Source: Dysgonomonas sp. BGC7
GTDB lineage: Bacteria > Bacteroidota > Bacteroidia > Bacteroidales > Dysgonomonadaceae
Length of the DNA stretch: 64,000 nucleotides
Direction: 5' to 3'
NCBI RefSeq assembly: GCF_001261735.1
Contig: NZ_CVRP01000007.1
Span: 310,001-374,000, forward strand
Shown: positions 33,865-42,186 of the stretch, one piece after another
Layout: every line of letters begins with the position of its first letter
Position numbering within the stretch: position 1 is the stretch's first letter
Notes under the pieces: generated by a model
Databases searched by the model: none
What the model was told of the DNA's origin: nothing
The model's input: only the letters and a program-made list of their open reading frames with translations
Program-made: the position numbers and the translations under genes

Positions 33865-34797
33865 CTATTTGGTACTTATTATTTTGTCTCCTCTGAATGT
33901 CAGATTGCCCGCAGGGTAACTCCAAAGTTCGGTAGCTCCTTTTGTGGTTATGTCTGTAGGCTCTCCCCACGCCAGTCGGGTCATTTCTTTTGTCATCCCT
34001 ACACGTATTTTGTTTTGTAGAATACGGCGAAAGTTATTCTGATTGAATTGCTTCGTATAGCTGTCGGCTTCACTTTCGGTATATATTGTTTTAATACCTT
34101 CTGCCTTTAGTATAGAAAAAGGAACTGATATTTTTACTCCTCCCGGATTTTGCAGTATCAGAGATAATTCGTTAGTGCTATTGTCAATGTTGACATCCGT
34201 ACACTTCCATTTTTGTCCTGTTATAGGAGTTATTGCTTTTCCTGTGACTATATTTCGGGACATTTTCAATTCACTGTCCGAAAGTACATATACATTTCCT
34301 GTAAACAGTTGTCTTTGTTTTTCAAAATACCCCCTTACAATGAATGGAAAAGTATATTCTGCATTTACATCATATTTATAATATACAATGTCTCCACTGG
34401 TCAATTCTTGCAGTTTTAGATAAAAATCGGTGTTAGTGCTGACTTCTCCCTGCTTCCCTTTAGGGTGTTTTATCACTTCTAATACATGAAAATATTTATG
34501 GGCAAGATCCTCGTACCGGGAGTTGTAGTTATCGTTTGACTTATATATATTCTTTTCGTCATTCAACAAACCATCATCCTTTTTGTATTTGAGAATAAAT
34601 CCGCTGTAACCATAGGCTTGCGAAGGTTTATCCAATCCCATGAGGAACAGTTCTTGTCCTGTATATCCGGTTGCATTCTTTCCTAAAAAGTTGACTGTGC
34701 TATCGTAAGGTATGGCTAAATCTGTTTTACTACTCTTCTGAGCAAATAGAGAGCATGTTAATGAGATTAAAATTATTGAGATAAGTAGTTTTTTCAT
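33865..34797 (-). CDS. Secreted protein with C-terminal SmpA/BamE-like module
   Basis: A 310-residue protein with a signal peptide (LLISIILISLTCSLFAQ). The central region is beta-rich and unknown. The C-terminus IRVGMTKEMTRLAWGEPTDITTKGATELWSYPAGNLTFRGDKI follows the GMTxxEvxxxxGxP pattern of SmpA/OmlA-type domains, which mediate envelope protein contacts. No lipobox is present, so it should be free in the periplasm or surface-attached by other means. Confidence 0.65.
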   Translation of the reverse strand: MKKLLISIILISLTCSLFAQKSSKTDLAIPYDSTVNFLGKNATGYTGQELFLMGLDKPSQAYGYSGFILKYKKDDGLLNDEKNIYKSNDNYNSRYEDLAHKYFHVLEVIKHPKGKQGEVSTNTDFYLKLQELTSGDIVYYKYDVNAEYTFPFIVRGYFEKQRQLFTGNVYVLSDSELKMSRNIVTGKAITPITGQKWKCTDVNIDNSTNELSLILQNPGGVKISVPFSILKAEGIKTIYTESEADSYTKQFNQNNFRRILQNKIRVGMTKEMTRLAWGEPTDITTKGATELWSYPAGNLTFRGDKIISTK

Positions 34798-35105
34798 ATT
34801 CTAAGTACATGTTAATATTTGATGTCACATTTCAGAATTATTACTGTCAATCCGTCTGAAAAGATTCATTTGTTTTGGGTGTTCAAAAATACAAATATTA
34901 CTCCATATAAAAGAACCGATAGTTTTTATCTAACATTCTTGATGTGTTTGCTGTTTTGTAACTTGTTTGTAAATAGATAGTTGTTCGTTTTATTTAATTT
35001 TTCGACAAAAAATATAAAATATATTTCTCTCTCATTCGTCATAAATAATGGATATATCCCCAATGTTATTAAAGTGAATGATAATGTATAATATGAAAAA
35101 GAATA
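34798..35105. other. 308-base divergent intergenic region
   Basis: Very AT-rich. A -7-like TATTTTTG on the minus strand at 34884-34891 could serve the secreted protein. Nothing else is identified apart from short AT-rich frames. Confidence 0.5.
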
Positions 35106-35327
35106 ATGTTTAGGAGAGAAAAAAAGCAAGTAGCATCGTTACATATATTTGAAAAGAAATGCACAGGTTGTGAAAAATGTGTCTCACATTGCAGGCCAAG
35201 AGTGCTGGGGATGGTATATAAAGAAGATCGAAGTTATGCTACAGTAGAGTTTTTGCAAAGATGTGTCGGTTGTGGAAAATGTACTTGGGTTTGTCCTGTA
35301 GATGCTATTGAATTAATATTAGTTTAA
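35106..35327 (+). CDS. 2[4Fe-4S] ferredoxin
   Basis: A 73-residue protein. There are two cluster motifs: CTGCEKCVSHCRP starting at about residue 19, and CVGCGKCTWVCP starting at about 53. Each has CxxCxxCxxxC spacing. A short basic N-terminus (MFRREKKQ) precedes them and there is no signal peptide, so it is a cytosolic electron carrier. It is followed within 2 bases by a tiny membrane protein and then a membrane protein/sigma-factor pair on the same strand. Confidence 0.9.
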   Translation: MFRREKKQVASLHIFEKKCTGCEKCVSHCRPRVLGMVYKEDRSYATVEFLQRCVGCGKCTWVCPVDAIELILV

Positions 35328-35329
35328 TA

Positions 35330-35479
35330 ATGATTATAGAAATGGAAAAAAGTATAGAGAAAAAAGGAAATGCAGAGAATGCGATAATGCCGGCTTTGGT
35401 TATTCTGACCTCATTGTTGATGGCTTTGGCAAGCATTTTGTATTTAATCTTTTGGGTAGGCGAAACTATCGTGAAATAA
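35330..35479 (+). CDS. Small single-TM protein, unknown
   Basis: A 49-codon frame from ATG 35330 (an internal ATG at 35342 gives 45). A charged N-terminus (MEKSIEKKGNAENA) is followed by one TM helix (IMPALVILTSLLMALASILYLIFWVG). It begins 2 bases after the ferredoxin stop, which supports a real, co-translated gene although it is too short for usual gene finding. It could anchor the ferredoxin to the membrane. Confidence 0.6.
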   Translation: MIIEMEKSIEKKGNAENAIMPALVILTSLLMALASILYLIFWVGETIVK

Positions 35480-35566
35480 AAAAATAATGTGTTTTGACTA
35501 TGTAATCGACACTAAAAGTTATATTTAGATAAATAATTGTTCTGTGAAATAAAAAAATAAATTGAT

Positions 35567-35977
35567 ATGAAAAATTTTAGAATAAAAAGAATATTAGGAG
35601 TGTTTATTTTTATTGCAGTCTTTGCTGCTGCTATAGCTGTTGTAATGTTGCTTTGGAACGCATTGATCCCTTCAATCGTTGGTTGGACGACAATCAATTA
35701 CTGGCAAGCGGCCGGATTGATGATATTATGTCGATTGTTGCTTGGAGGATTCGGCCGATTTGGAAAGTGGGGTAGAGGTGGTGCTTTCGGAGACAGGCGT
35801 AAGGACTTTGCTCATTGGCATGGGCTTAAAGATAAAATGGAAGGTATGTCTCGCGAAGAGCGTAAAGAGTATATCCGAAAACATATGAACGAGCACTGGA
35901 AGAGGGGGGATGACTGTTGTAGAAGAAATCATTCTGACGAAAGACAAGAAAATACGGATCGCGAATATGACCAATGA
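35567..35977 (+). CDS. Two-TM protein paired with sigma factor
   Basis: A 136-residue protein. Two TM segments (ILGVFIFIAVFAAAIAVVMLLW and INYWQAAGLMILCRLLLGGF) are followed by a Lys/Arg/His-rich cytosolic tail with MSREERKEYIRKHMNEHW and a final Cys pair (DDCCRRN). Similar small proteins precede ECF-type sigma genes in other Bacteroidota. It overlaps the sigma gene by 11 bases. A role as membrane anchor or anti-sigma partner is inferred, not shown. Confidence 0.65.
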   Translation: MKNFRIKRILGVFIFIAVFAAAIAVVMLLWNALIPSIVGWTTINYWQAAGLMILCRLLLGGFGRFGKWGRGGAFGDRRKDFAHWHGLKDKMEGMSREERKEYIRKHMNEHWKRGDDCCRRNHSDERQENTDREYDQ

Positions 35978-36536
35978 TATATCGAATAGCCAACAGAGCG
36001 TATCCTATATCTTTAAGAAGTATCGTGCACAATTAAGAAATTATATAAATAAACGTGTATTGTCGAAAGAAGATAGTGAGGATATCTTGCAAAATGTCTT
36101 TTATCAACTTTCGAAGGTCGATTTGATAGATAAGCCGATCGAACACATGTCTGCATGGCTGTATTCGGTAGCCAATAATCAAATTATAGATCGTAGCCGT
36201 AAGCGAAAAGAGGTGGAAATGCCCACTGTTTATAGCGCAGACGAAGATGAATTGTTTTTAATTGAGATTGCAAATGTGCTGGCCGATGATGATTCCTCTC
36301 CCGAAGAAGAATATCTGCGCTCGTTGGTGTGGCAGGAGTTAGAAACAGCATTGTCAGAGTTACCTCCCGAACAGCGGGATGTATTCGAGCTGACGGAGAT
36401 AGACGGCTTCTCTTTTAAAGAAATATCAGGTGCTACTGGTATTGCCATAAATACTCTTATTTCGCGTAAAAGATATGCAGTCTTGCATTTGAGACAGAAG
36501 CTGCGGAAGCTGTATGACGAGTTTCTATACCAATAA
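35967..36536 (+). CDS. ECF-like RNA polymerase sigma-70 factor
   Basis: About 189 residues from ATG 35967. The longer frame from 35910 lies mostly inside the preceding gene. Region 2 (LRNYINKRVLSKEDSEDILQNVFYQL and WLYSVANNQIIDRSRKRK) and region 4 (ALSELPPEQRDVFELTEIDGFSFKEISGATGIAINTLISRKRYAVLHLRQKL) are both complete, with a Glu/Asp-rich linker. It redirects RNA polymerase to a regulon that cannot be read here. It overlaps the two-TM protein gene, its likely regulator. Confidence 0.9.
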   Translation: MTNDISNSQQSVSYIFKKYRAQLRNYINKRVLSKEDSEDILQNVFYQLSKVDLIDKPIEHMSAWLYSVANNQIIDRSRKRKEVEMPTVYSADEDELFLIEIANVLADDDSSPEEEYLRSLVWQELETALSELPPEQRDVFELTEIDGFSFKEISGATGIAINTLISRKRYAVLHLRQKLRKLYDEFLYQ

Positions 36537-36572
36537 AAAAACAGCAATGAGAAGTCTCATTGCTGTTTTTAT
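36535..36572. terminator. Bidirectional intrinsic terminator
   Basis: A-run, then ACAGCAATGAGA paired with TCTCATTGCTGT, then TTTTTATT. It separates the sigma gene from the convergent surface-protein gene. Confidence 0.88.
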
Positions 36573-36604
36573 TATATTATGTCTGATGATTGAGGGATAA
36601 CTCT

Positions 36605-38137
36605 TTATTGAGCTGTTACCTGGGTAAATTTAATAAAGACTTTTAACTTTTCAGGTGAAACTGCTGTTCCCGGAGTAGGAGTGTCTAAAGCCGCCATGAC
36701 AAGAATTTCATAAGATACTTTATTGTTAGCGCCCAACGGAATCCATGTATAGCGTCTGTATTCGGGGCCACTCCCGTCATAAATACCTATATTTCCCATA
36801 TAACCTCCATAAGCCGTGTTATAGGCTGTAGCATTATACCATGTGCTGCCGCTATCGCTATTATTTCCACCCCATCTTTTAGCTGGTATAGTGAGAGTAT
36901 TGGCGCCTGCTACGGTTCCACCGCTGTAAATGGTATTGTAATTCCATATTACGGTTTGTGCAGCATCCTGATTATTTCTTATCTGTATGTTTATATATTG
37001 GTTTCCTATTGCAATCGAACTTACACCTGATGGCACACGAACTCTTGCTGAGAACTTACCATCGGGTGAATTGCATTGTAGTGTATACCCAGTAGTTCCT
37101 ACATCATTGCCTGTATTGTCTGTAGTGTACATTAAGTATCCCATTACAGATGTTTCTTCTATTGATGCCGTTAGAACGTTCCCAACAGTAACTTCGTTAC
37201 AGCCTGTGATACCTGTATTGGATGAAAGAAAGTTAGCGAGATCAAAAGTGATACCATTAGGTGCCTGTTGGTCTATTGTTGGCGTACCTGACAATGAGAA
37301 GTTGAGCATACCATTCCCTACTGATAGCATGCCTCCGGAAATAGTAGCTTTTACATCCGGGTTGCCTACCGAAGTAAGTGTTGTTCCATTGAAGCTACCC
37401 CCGTTACTTCCCGAATATGGTATTTGCAATACAGTACCTGATATTATAGGTGTTCCTCCCACAACTTGCTGGCTCGGACTCATTGATGTGCCTGAACAGT
37501 TCAGGGTGGCAGATGCAGACTCAGCAGAAGCATTGGCAAAGATCCTCCATTGATCACCGTCCCAAAACATATAACCCACCGTGCTGAAATTTACGTTGTT
37601 ACCTGTATTGTATACTAATAATCCGGTAGTCGGGTTTACGATTGTAGTTTTGTCAGTAGAACTTTTTAATGTTACTCTGGGAAGTAATACACCTTTATTG
37701 GCCGATTGTACATTCAGTATCGCCGTTGGATCTGCTTTGCCGTCATATCCGATAGCAACAGACCCCATCTGATAAATGTCTTGCAGATTGGATGTTGCCT
37801 GCTTAGCTGAGTCTGATACAAACCATGGTTCGGTAGGTTCTCCACTGGTTCCTACCCACTTAGTACCATCCCAATACTCAAGTTGTTTCTTAGTTGTGTT
37901 GTAAATAAATAAACCAACAGCCTTAGTCGCAGTATCCCCTGTTAGTGAGCCTAAATTTAAGTTGTTGCGTTCTGTGGTAGTGAAGTGAGGCATACGTAGA
38001 CCTCCTTTGCCTGAAGAAATAAGTTCTAGTACCGAATAGCTTTGAGGTTTTTCGTTGCTGCCAATAGTCACTTGTGCTACCATACTTTGAGTAAGTAAGT
38101 AACAAGAGGCTAATAAAATCATTAATCTTACATTCAT
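36605..38137 (-). CDS. Large secreted surface protein, unknown
   Basis: About 510 residues from ATG 38135-38137; the in-frame ATG at 38200 would add a non-signal extension. A signal peptide (LMILLASCYLLTQSMVAQ) is followed by the pattern QVTIGSNEKPQSYSVLEL...GGLRMPHFTTTERNNL...LEYWDGTKWV. That pattern is common at the N-terminus of Bacteroidota surface and fimbrium-like proteins. A second related block follows (DPTAILNVQSANKGVLLPRV...GYMFWDGDQWRIF). The rest is Gly/Thr/Ser-rich beta sequence. It is probably displayed on the cell surface; the ligand is unknown. A -7 box TATCTTTG lies at 38246-38253 (minus strand). Confidence 0.7.
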   Translation of the reverse strand: MNVRLMILLASCYLLTQSMVAQVTIGSNEKPQSYSVLELISSGKGGLRMPHFTTTERNNLNLGSLTGDTATKAVGLFIYNTTKKQLEYWDGTKWVGTSGEPTEPWFVSDSAKQATSNLQDIYQMGSVAIGYDGKADPTAILNVQSANKGVLLPRVTLKSSTDKTTIVNPTTGLLVYNTGNNVNFSTVGYMFWDGDQWRIFANASAESASATLNCSGTSMSPSQQVVGGTPIISGTVLQIPYSGSNGGSFNGTTLTSVGNPDVKATISGGMLSVGNGMLNFSLSGTPTIDQQAPNGITFDLANFLSSNTGITGCNEVTVGNVLTASIEETSVMGYLMYTTDNTGNDVGTTGYTLQCNSPDGKFSARVRVPSGVSSIAIGNQYINIQIRNNQDAAQTVIWNYNTIYSGGTVAGANTLTIPAKRWGGNNSDSGSTWYNATAYNTAYGGYMGNIGIYDGSGPEYRRYTWIPLGANNKVSYEILVMAALDTPTPGTAVSPEKLKVFIKFTQVTAQ

Positions 38138-38245
38138 TATTGTCCCAATTAGTAAAGTTTTTCTATGAAAGAAAGATGTATTGTTTGTCTTCCACTCCAA
38201 TACATATATTAAATATAATGTCTACACTTTTTTGTCTGTTTTTGG

Positions 38246-38253
38246 CAAAGATA
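38246..38253 (-). promoter_or_regulatory. -7 promoter element of surface-protein gene
   Basis: TATCTTTG on the minus strand, about 110 bases upstream of the start codon, matches TAnnTTTG. It lies in the 332-base gap 38138-38469, which otherwise holds only the promoter and operator of the opposite operon. Confidence 0.5.
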
Positions 38254-38419
38254 TGCAATTCTGTTGGTTTTAGAATCTTTCTCTATATGATTTTCTAAAA
38301 TATAATGTTAAATTTTTATTTGACTATATTTTGTTGTATATTAGATGTTTAAAAGTGTCCTTTCGGGAGGCTTATATCCACTTTTGATTGAGAATCTGTT
38401 TAAGTTTTTATTGTTTTGT

Positions 38420-38460
38420 TTTGTTAGTTCGAATATATCTATTTACTTTGTGTTTCAAAG
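38420..38460 (+). promoter_or_regulatory. Promoter plus CTTTGnnnTTCAAAG operator of winged-helix operon
   Basis: TTTG (38420-38423), 19 bases, then TTACTTTG (38443-38450) as a near-consensus -7 box. The palindrome CTTTGTGTTTCAAAG (38446-38460) overlaps the -7 box and ends 9 bases before the ATG at 38470. The same palindrome recurs before creD. Confidence 0.65.
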
Positions 38461-38469
38461 TAGAATGAT

Positions 38470-39075
38470 ATGGATGCAAATCTTGAAGATCTGAAGCATA
38501 TACGTTCCATGATGGAGCGTTCGAGTAAATTTCTCTCGCTGAGTGGTATGTCTGGTGTTTCTGCCGGAGCTTTTGCTTTGTTGGGTGCCGGTGTAGGGCA
38601 TCTTATTTTGTCGGAGCAATTTACTTTTACAAATAGTAAATTATATGATTTTATAATATTGGCAGGTCTTGTATTGTTATGTGCTGGGCTTTCTGGGCTT
38701 TTCTTTTGCATGAAGAAGGCCAAAAAGAGTGGAGCAAAGCTTTGGATGCCTGTTACTGTCCAGATAGTGAAAGATTTTTCGGTGCCTATGCTTGTAGGAG
38801 GTATCTTTTGTGTGATACTCATCTTTCAGCATGCAACTCGCATGGTAGCGCCATCTATGCTCATCTTTTACGGTTTGGCACTCATTACAGCCGGTGCACG
38901 TACCTATCGAGATATAAAGATACTTGGAGCTTGTGAAATAGTATTAGGTTTGCTTGCGGGGGTATTTGTATATAACGGATTGTTGTTTTGGGCTGTTGGT
39001 TTTGGTGTTATGCATATAATATATGGCATTGTAATCTATTATAAATATGACATGAAGTCTGGTAAAAACGGTTGA
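38470..39075 (+). CDS. Multi-spanning membrane protein, unknown
   Basis: A 201-residue protein with about six TM segments after a short soluble start (MDANLEDLKHIRSMMERSSKFLSLSGMSG). The start resembles other Bacteroidota membrane proteins that sit next to winged-helix regulators and CreD. No catalytic motif is visible. It starts the operon, and the regulator begins 2 bases after its stop. Confidence 0.7.
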   Translation: MDANLEDLKHIRSMMERSSKFLSLSGMSGVSAGAFALLGAGVGHLILSEQFTFTNSKLYDFIILAGLVLLCAGLSGLFFCMKKAKKSGAKLWMPVTVQIVKDFSVPMLVGGIFCVILIFQHATRMVAPSMLIFYGLALITAGARTYRDIKILGACEIVLGLLAGVFVYNGLLFWAVGFGVMHIIYGIVIYYKYDMKSGKNG

Positions 39076-39077
39076 TT

Positions 39078-39374
39078 ATGAAAGATATTATATCTGGCTT
39101 GAATAAAGTCTTCGACAGCCGTGTCAGACTAGGGATTATGTCGGTATTAATGGTTAATGACAGCGTCGACTTCAATACAATGAAAGAGTTGCTCGATGTC
39201 ACAGACGGGAATTTGGCTAGTCATTTGAAGGCATTAGAGAAGGAATCGGTAATAGAGGTACGTAAACAATTTGTGGGGAGAAAACCAAATACTTCATACA
39301 AAGTGACTCCATTGGGAGAAAAGCTTTTTAAAGAACATATCGATGCTCTTGAAAAACTAATTAATCCTCTCTGA
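39078..39374 (+). CDS. Winged-helix DNA-binding regulator
   Basis: A 98-residue protein. The start is ATG 39078; a TTG two codons earlier overlaps the previous stop and is not preferred. A single wHTH domain (VRLGIMSVLMVNDSVDFNTMKELLDVTDGNLASHLKALEKESVIEVRKQFVGRKPNTSYKVTPLGEKLF) fills the protein, like small MarR/ArsR-type regulators. No metal-binding cysteines are present. Two matching palindromes, before its own operon and before creD, are its probable binding sites. Confidence 0.88.
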   Translation: MKDIISGLNKVFDSRVRLGIMSVLMVNDSVDFNTMKELLDVTDGNLASHLKALEKESVIEVRKQFVGRKPNTSYKVTPLGEKLFKEHIDALEKLINPL

Positions 39375-39393
39375 TTATTTTTTTATTCATTTG

Positions 39394-39408
39394 CTTTGAA
39401 ATTCAAAG
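39394..39408 (+). promoter_or_regulatory. CTTTGnnnTTCAAAG operator before creD
   Basis: CTTTGAAATTCAAAG is a perfect palindrome (7-bp arms around one A). It matches the site at 38446-38460 in all 12 specified positions and lies 29 bases before the creD ATG. Confidence 0.7.
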
Positions 39409-39436
39409 AACTTTTAATTAATTATAAATTCTCATT

Positions 39437-40786
39437 ATGAAAACAAACTTTGGAATAAATGTAGACATGATTTTTGTCAAAATTATTGTTGTTGCAGTCT
39501 TGGTCGTAGTTATGCTGATACCTATCAGCCTTATAAAATCGCTTGTAGAGGAACGCGAAGAAAATCAGCAGTCTGCTCAGGACGATATTAGTACCAAGTG
39601 GGGTGGGGTGCAGAAAATAACAGGGCCTATACTTGTGTTGCCCTATCAGGTGGGAGTGGATAAAAATCAAAATCTATTGATCAACTATGCTTATTTTCTC
39701 CCCGACAGTTATGAGGTAGATGGTAATGTAAACACAGAAGAGCGAAACCGGAGTCTTTTTAAAACTCTCGTTTATCAATCAGACTTGCAGGTGTCAGGTA
39801 AGTTTGCCCTACCCGACTATCGTAAGCTGAATATAAAAGAGGAATCTGTGATTTGGAAAGACGCCCATGTGGTTATTGGCATTCCGTATCTTCAGGGGGT
39901 AAAAAATAAAATTGAGTTTAATGTAAATGGAACGCTGCAACCCGTCCAACCTGGCGTAAATGCGAATAGTACTGTAGACTCAGGATTGACAGTTAGTTTT
40001 CCTCTAAACCCGGAAACGACAGAATATAATTTCGATTTTTTACTAACCCTTAATGGCAGCGAAGGCTTGTATTTTACTCCTATAGGAAAAGAAACACATG
40101 TGCACCTTAAGTCGCCATGGAAAACAGTATCTTTTGATGGGAATTTTCTGCCCGAGCGCAAAATAGATAGTAACGGATTCGATGCCAAATGGAGTGTTTT
40201 CGATTATAACCGCAACTATGTGCAGATGTGGAAGGGTAGCAACGAGAAATTAACATCTTCCTCTCTTGGTGTCGATTTCAAGCTTCCTGTCGATAAATAT
40301 CAGATGACAATGCGTTCTGTTAAATATGCTATAATGTTTATTGTACTCACGTTTGTCGTATTCTTTTTGGTCGAGCTGTTGAGTAAAAAGAAGATTCACC
40401 CTGTCCAATATCTATTGGTAAGCTGTGCATTGGTTCTGTTCTATACGCTATTGCTTGCTATATCCGAGCATCTTAGCTTTAGTCTGTCCTATCTTATATC
40501 GGCTTTTGCAACCACAGCTTTGATAACCCTATACTCCACTACTATGTTCAAAAACCTGAAACAAACAGCCATGATGGGATTATTCCTGACAATTCTCTAT
40601 GCGTATCTTTATGTCATACTGCAACAGGAAAACATGGCATTGCTGTTTGGTGCAGTAGGTCTGTTCATAGCTTTGGCTATAGTAATGTTTGTGTTACGAA
40701 GAGTAGATTGGTATAAGAACAATACCGATGAGTCCGAAATTGTAGAAGATAACAGTTCTGAATATATCTCACAAGATGATAAATAA
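39437..40786 (+). CDS. creD: CreD-like inner-membrane protein
   Basis: A 449-residue protein. One N-terminal TM helix (IFVKIIVVAVLVVVMLIPISLIKSLVEERE) is followed by a long periplasmic domain beginning STKWGGVQKITGPILVLPY, the CreD hallmark. A C-terminal bundle of about six TM segments ends in an acidic tail. CreD is an inner-membrane protein induced by envelope or beta-lactam stress in proteobacteria. Here it is linked to a small winged-helix regulator rather than to CreBC. It is followed by a terminator. Confidence 0.9.
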   Translation: MKTNFGINVDMIFVKIIVVAVLVVVMLIPISLIKSLVEEREENQQSAQDDISTKWGGVQKITGPILVLPYQVGVDKNQNLLINYAYFLPDSYEVDGNVNTEERNRSLFKTLVYQSDLQVSGKFALPDYRKLNIKEESVIWKDAHVVIGIPYLQGVKNKIEFNVNGTLQPVQPGVNANSTVDSGLTVSFPLNPETTEYNFDFLLTLNGSEGLYFTPIGKETHVHLKSPWKTVSFDGNFLPERKIDSNGFDAKWSVFDYNRNYVQMWKGSNEKLTSSSLGVDFKLPVDKYQMTMRSVKYAIMFIVLTFVVFFLVELLSKKKIHPVQYLLVSCALVLFYTLLLAISEHLSFSLSYLISAFATTALITLYSTTMFKNLKQTAMMGLFLTILYAYLYVILQQENMALLFGAVGLFIALAIVMFVLRRVDWYKNNTDESEIVEDNSSEYISQDDK

Positions 40787-40819
40787 TTTATAGCTCATTG
40801 CGTTTACATAAGTTTTAAG

Positions 40820-40860
40820 AAAAGGTTTGAAGTGTTAAATAACATTTCAGGCCTTTTTTT
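40820..40860 (+). terminator. Intrinsic terminator after creD
   Basis: A long stem AAAAGGTTTGAAGTGTT with AACATTTCAGGCCTTTT (several G-T pairs), followed by T residues. Confidence 0.7.
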
Positions 40861-40890
40861 ATTGTATTAATAAGCAAAATATTATCTTTG
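40861..40890 (+). promoter_or_regulatory. Promoter of DUF2264-GH88 operon
   Basis: TTG (40862-40864), 18 bases, then TATCTTTG (40883-40890), a good -7 box, 43 bases before the DUF2264 start. Confidence 0.55.
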
Positions 40891-40933
40891 CTTACAACGA
40901 ATTTTATAATTAAAAGACCTTGTAAATAATTTG

Positions 40934-42175
40934 ATGACCATGAAGAAAACTACATTCCAATTTGGATTTGTTCTCCTTTGCTTTCTTATCAGCTTAAGTC
41001 TGTATTCTCAAACAGATAAGATGAAAAAAGATAGAGCCTATTGGGTAGATATGCTGTGTAAACTATCAGAACCCGTACTCTATAATATGAGTAAGGGTGA
41101 GCTTAAAAAGAATATGGCAGTAGAGCTTAGTCCTACTTGGGATGGACGTACCAAAAACGTTACATACATGGAAGCATTTGGCCGGTTAATGGCGGGAGTC
41201 GCTCCGTGGCTGGCTTTACCCGATGATGAAACCTCGGAGGGTAAGCGTAGAAAACAGATGCGTGAATGGGCTTTGCTGAGCTATGCTAATGCTGTCAATC
41301 CCGATAGTCCCGATTACTTACAATGGACAGGATCTAGTCAGGTGTTGGTCGATGCTGCTTATATTGCTAATAGTTTTATACGTGCACCAAAGGCTCTATG
41401 GGAGCCTCTCGATCAGGTTACGAAAGATCGTTATGTGAAAGAGTTCAAATCGTTGAGAACAATAAAGCCTGCTTATAACAACTGGTTATTGTTTCGGGGT
41501 ATGGTTGAGGTCTTTTTGCTGTCGATAGGAGAGGATTATGATGGTTTTGCTCTCGATGTCGCTATCCGCAAAATGAATGAGTGGTATCTCGGAGACGGCT
41601 GGTATGGAGATGGGCCTGAGTTTTCGCTCGACTATTATAATGGTTATGTAATACATCCTATGTTGGTCGAGATAGTAGAGATTGCCGAACAGAAGAAGAA
41701 ACCTTCTGTTATTAGCCTGGATTTAGCATTGAGACGTATGCAAAGATATAATGAGCTGATAGAGCGTCTGATATCGCCCGAAGGAACATTTCCTGCTGTA
41801 GGAAGATCTATGACATACCGTATGGGTGCTTTCCAAACATTAGCTTTGTCTGCATGGAAATATGGATTGCCTGAGAGTATGTCTGAGGGGCAAGTGCGTA
41901 GTGCTCTGACTGCGGTGATGAAAAGAATGTTTTCGATGGAAGGAAACTTTAATAAGGAGGGATTCTTACAGCTTGGTTTTGTCGGACATCAAACTAATCT
42001 GGCCGATTATTATACAAATAATGGTAGTCTGTATATCACTTCGTTAGTGTTTTTACCATTGGGTTTATCAGCCGATCACTCATTTTGGACTTCGCCTGCT
42101 CAAGAGTGGACATCTCAAAAAGCGTGGGGAGGTAAAGCATTTCCTAAAGATTACCATCAGTCAATAGCTAAATAA
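40934..42175 (+). CDS. DUF2264 protein, glycan-associated
   Basis: About 413 residues from ATG 40934 (ATG 40940 is also possible; a TTG at 40931 is not preferred). A signal peptide (FGFVLLCFLISLSLYSQ) is followed by a DUF2264 domain with LQWTGSSQVLVDAAY, YNNWLLFRGMVEVF, DGPEFSLDYYNGYVIHPMLV and EGTFPAVGRSMTYRMGAFQ. The fold is an alpha/alpha toroid related to polysaccharide lyases and unsaturated-sugar hydrolases. It is followed after 11 bases by a GH88 gene, so the two likely act on uronic-acid-containing glycan fragments in the periplasm. Confidence 0.88.
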   Translation: MTMKKTTFQFGFVLLCFLISLSLYSQTDKMKKDRAYWVDMLCKLSEPVLYNMSKGELKKNMAVELSPTWDGRTKNVTYMEAFGRLMAGVAPWLALPDDETSEGKRRKQMREWALLSYANAVNPDSPDYLQWTGSSQVLVDAAYIANSFIRAPKALWEPLDQVTKDRYVKEFKSLRTIKPAYNNWLLFRGMVEVFLLSIGEDYDGFALDVAIRKMNEWYLGDGWYGDGPEFSLDYYNGYVIHPMLVEIVEIAEQKKKPSVISLDLALRRMQRYNELIERLISPEGTFPAVGRSMTYRMGAFQTLALSAWKYGLPESMSEGQVRSALTAVMKRMFSMEGNFNKEGFLQLGFVGHQTNLADYYTNNGSLYITSLVFLPLGLSADHSFWTSPAQEWTSQKAWGGKAFPKDYHQSIAK

Positions 42176-42186
42176 TTGAATAATAT

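Noticed and set aside
34926-35129. Minus-strand frame of 67 codons between the secreted protein and ferredoxin
   Set aside because: It overlaps the ferredoxin start on the other strand, has low-complexity AT-driven composition and no ribosome site.
36230-36547. Minus-strand frame of 105 codons antisense to the sigma factor
   Set aside because: Shadow of the sigma gene with low-complexity Ser runs; the opposite frame carries complete sigma regions 2 and 4.
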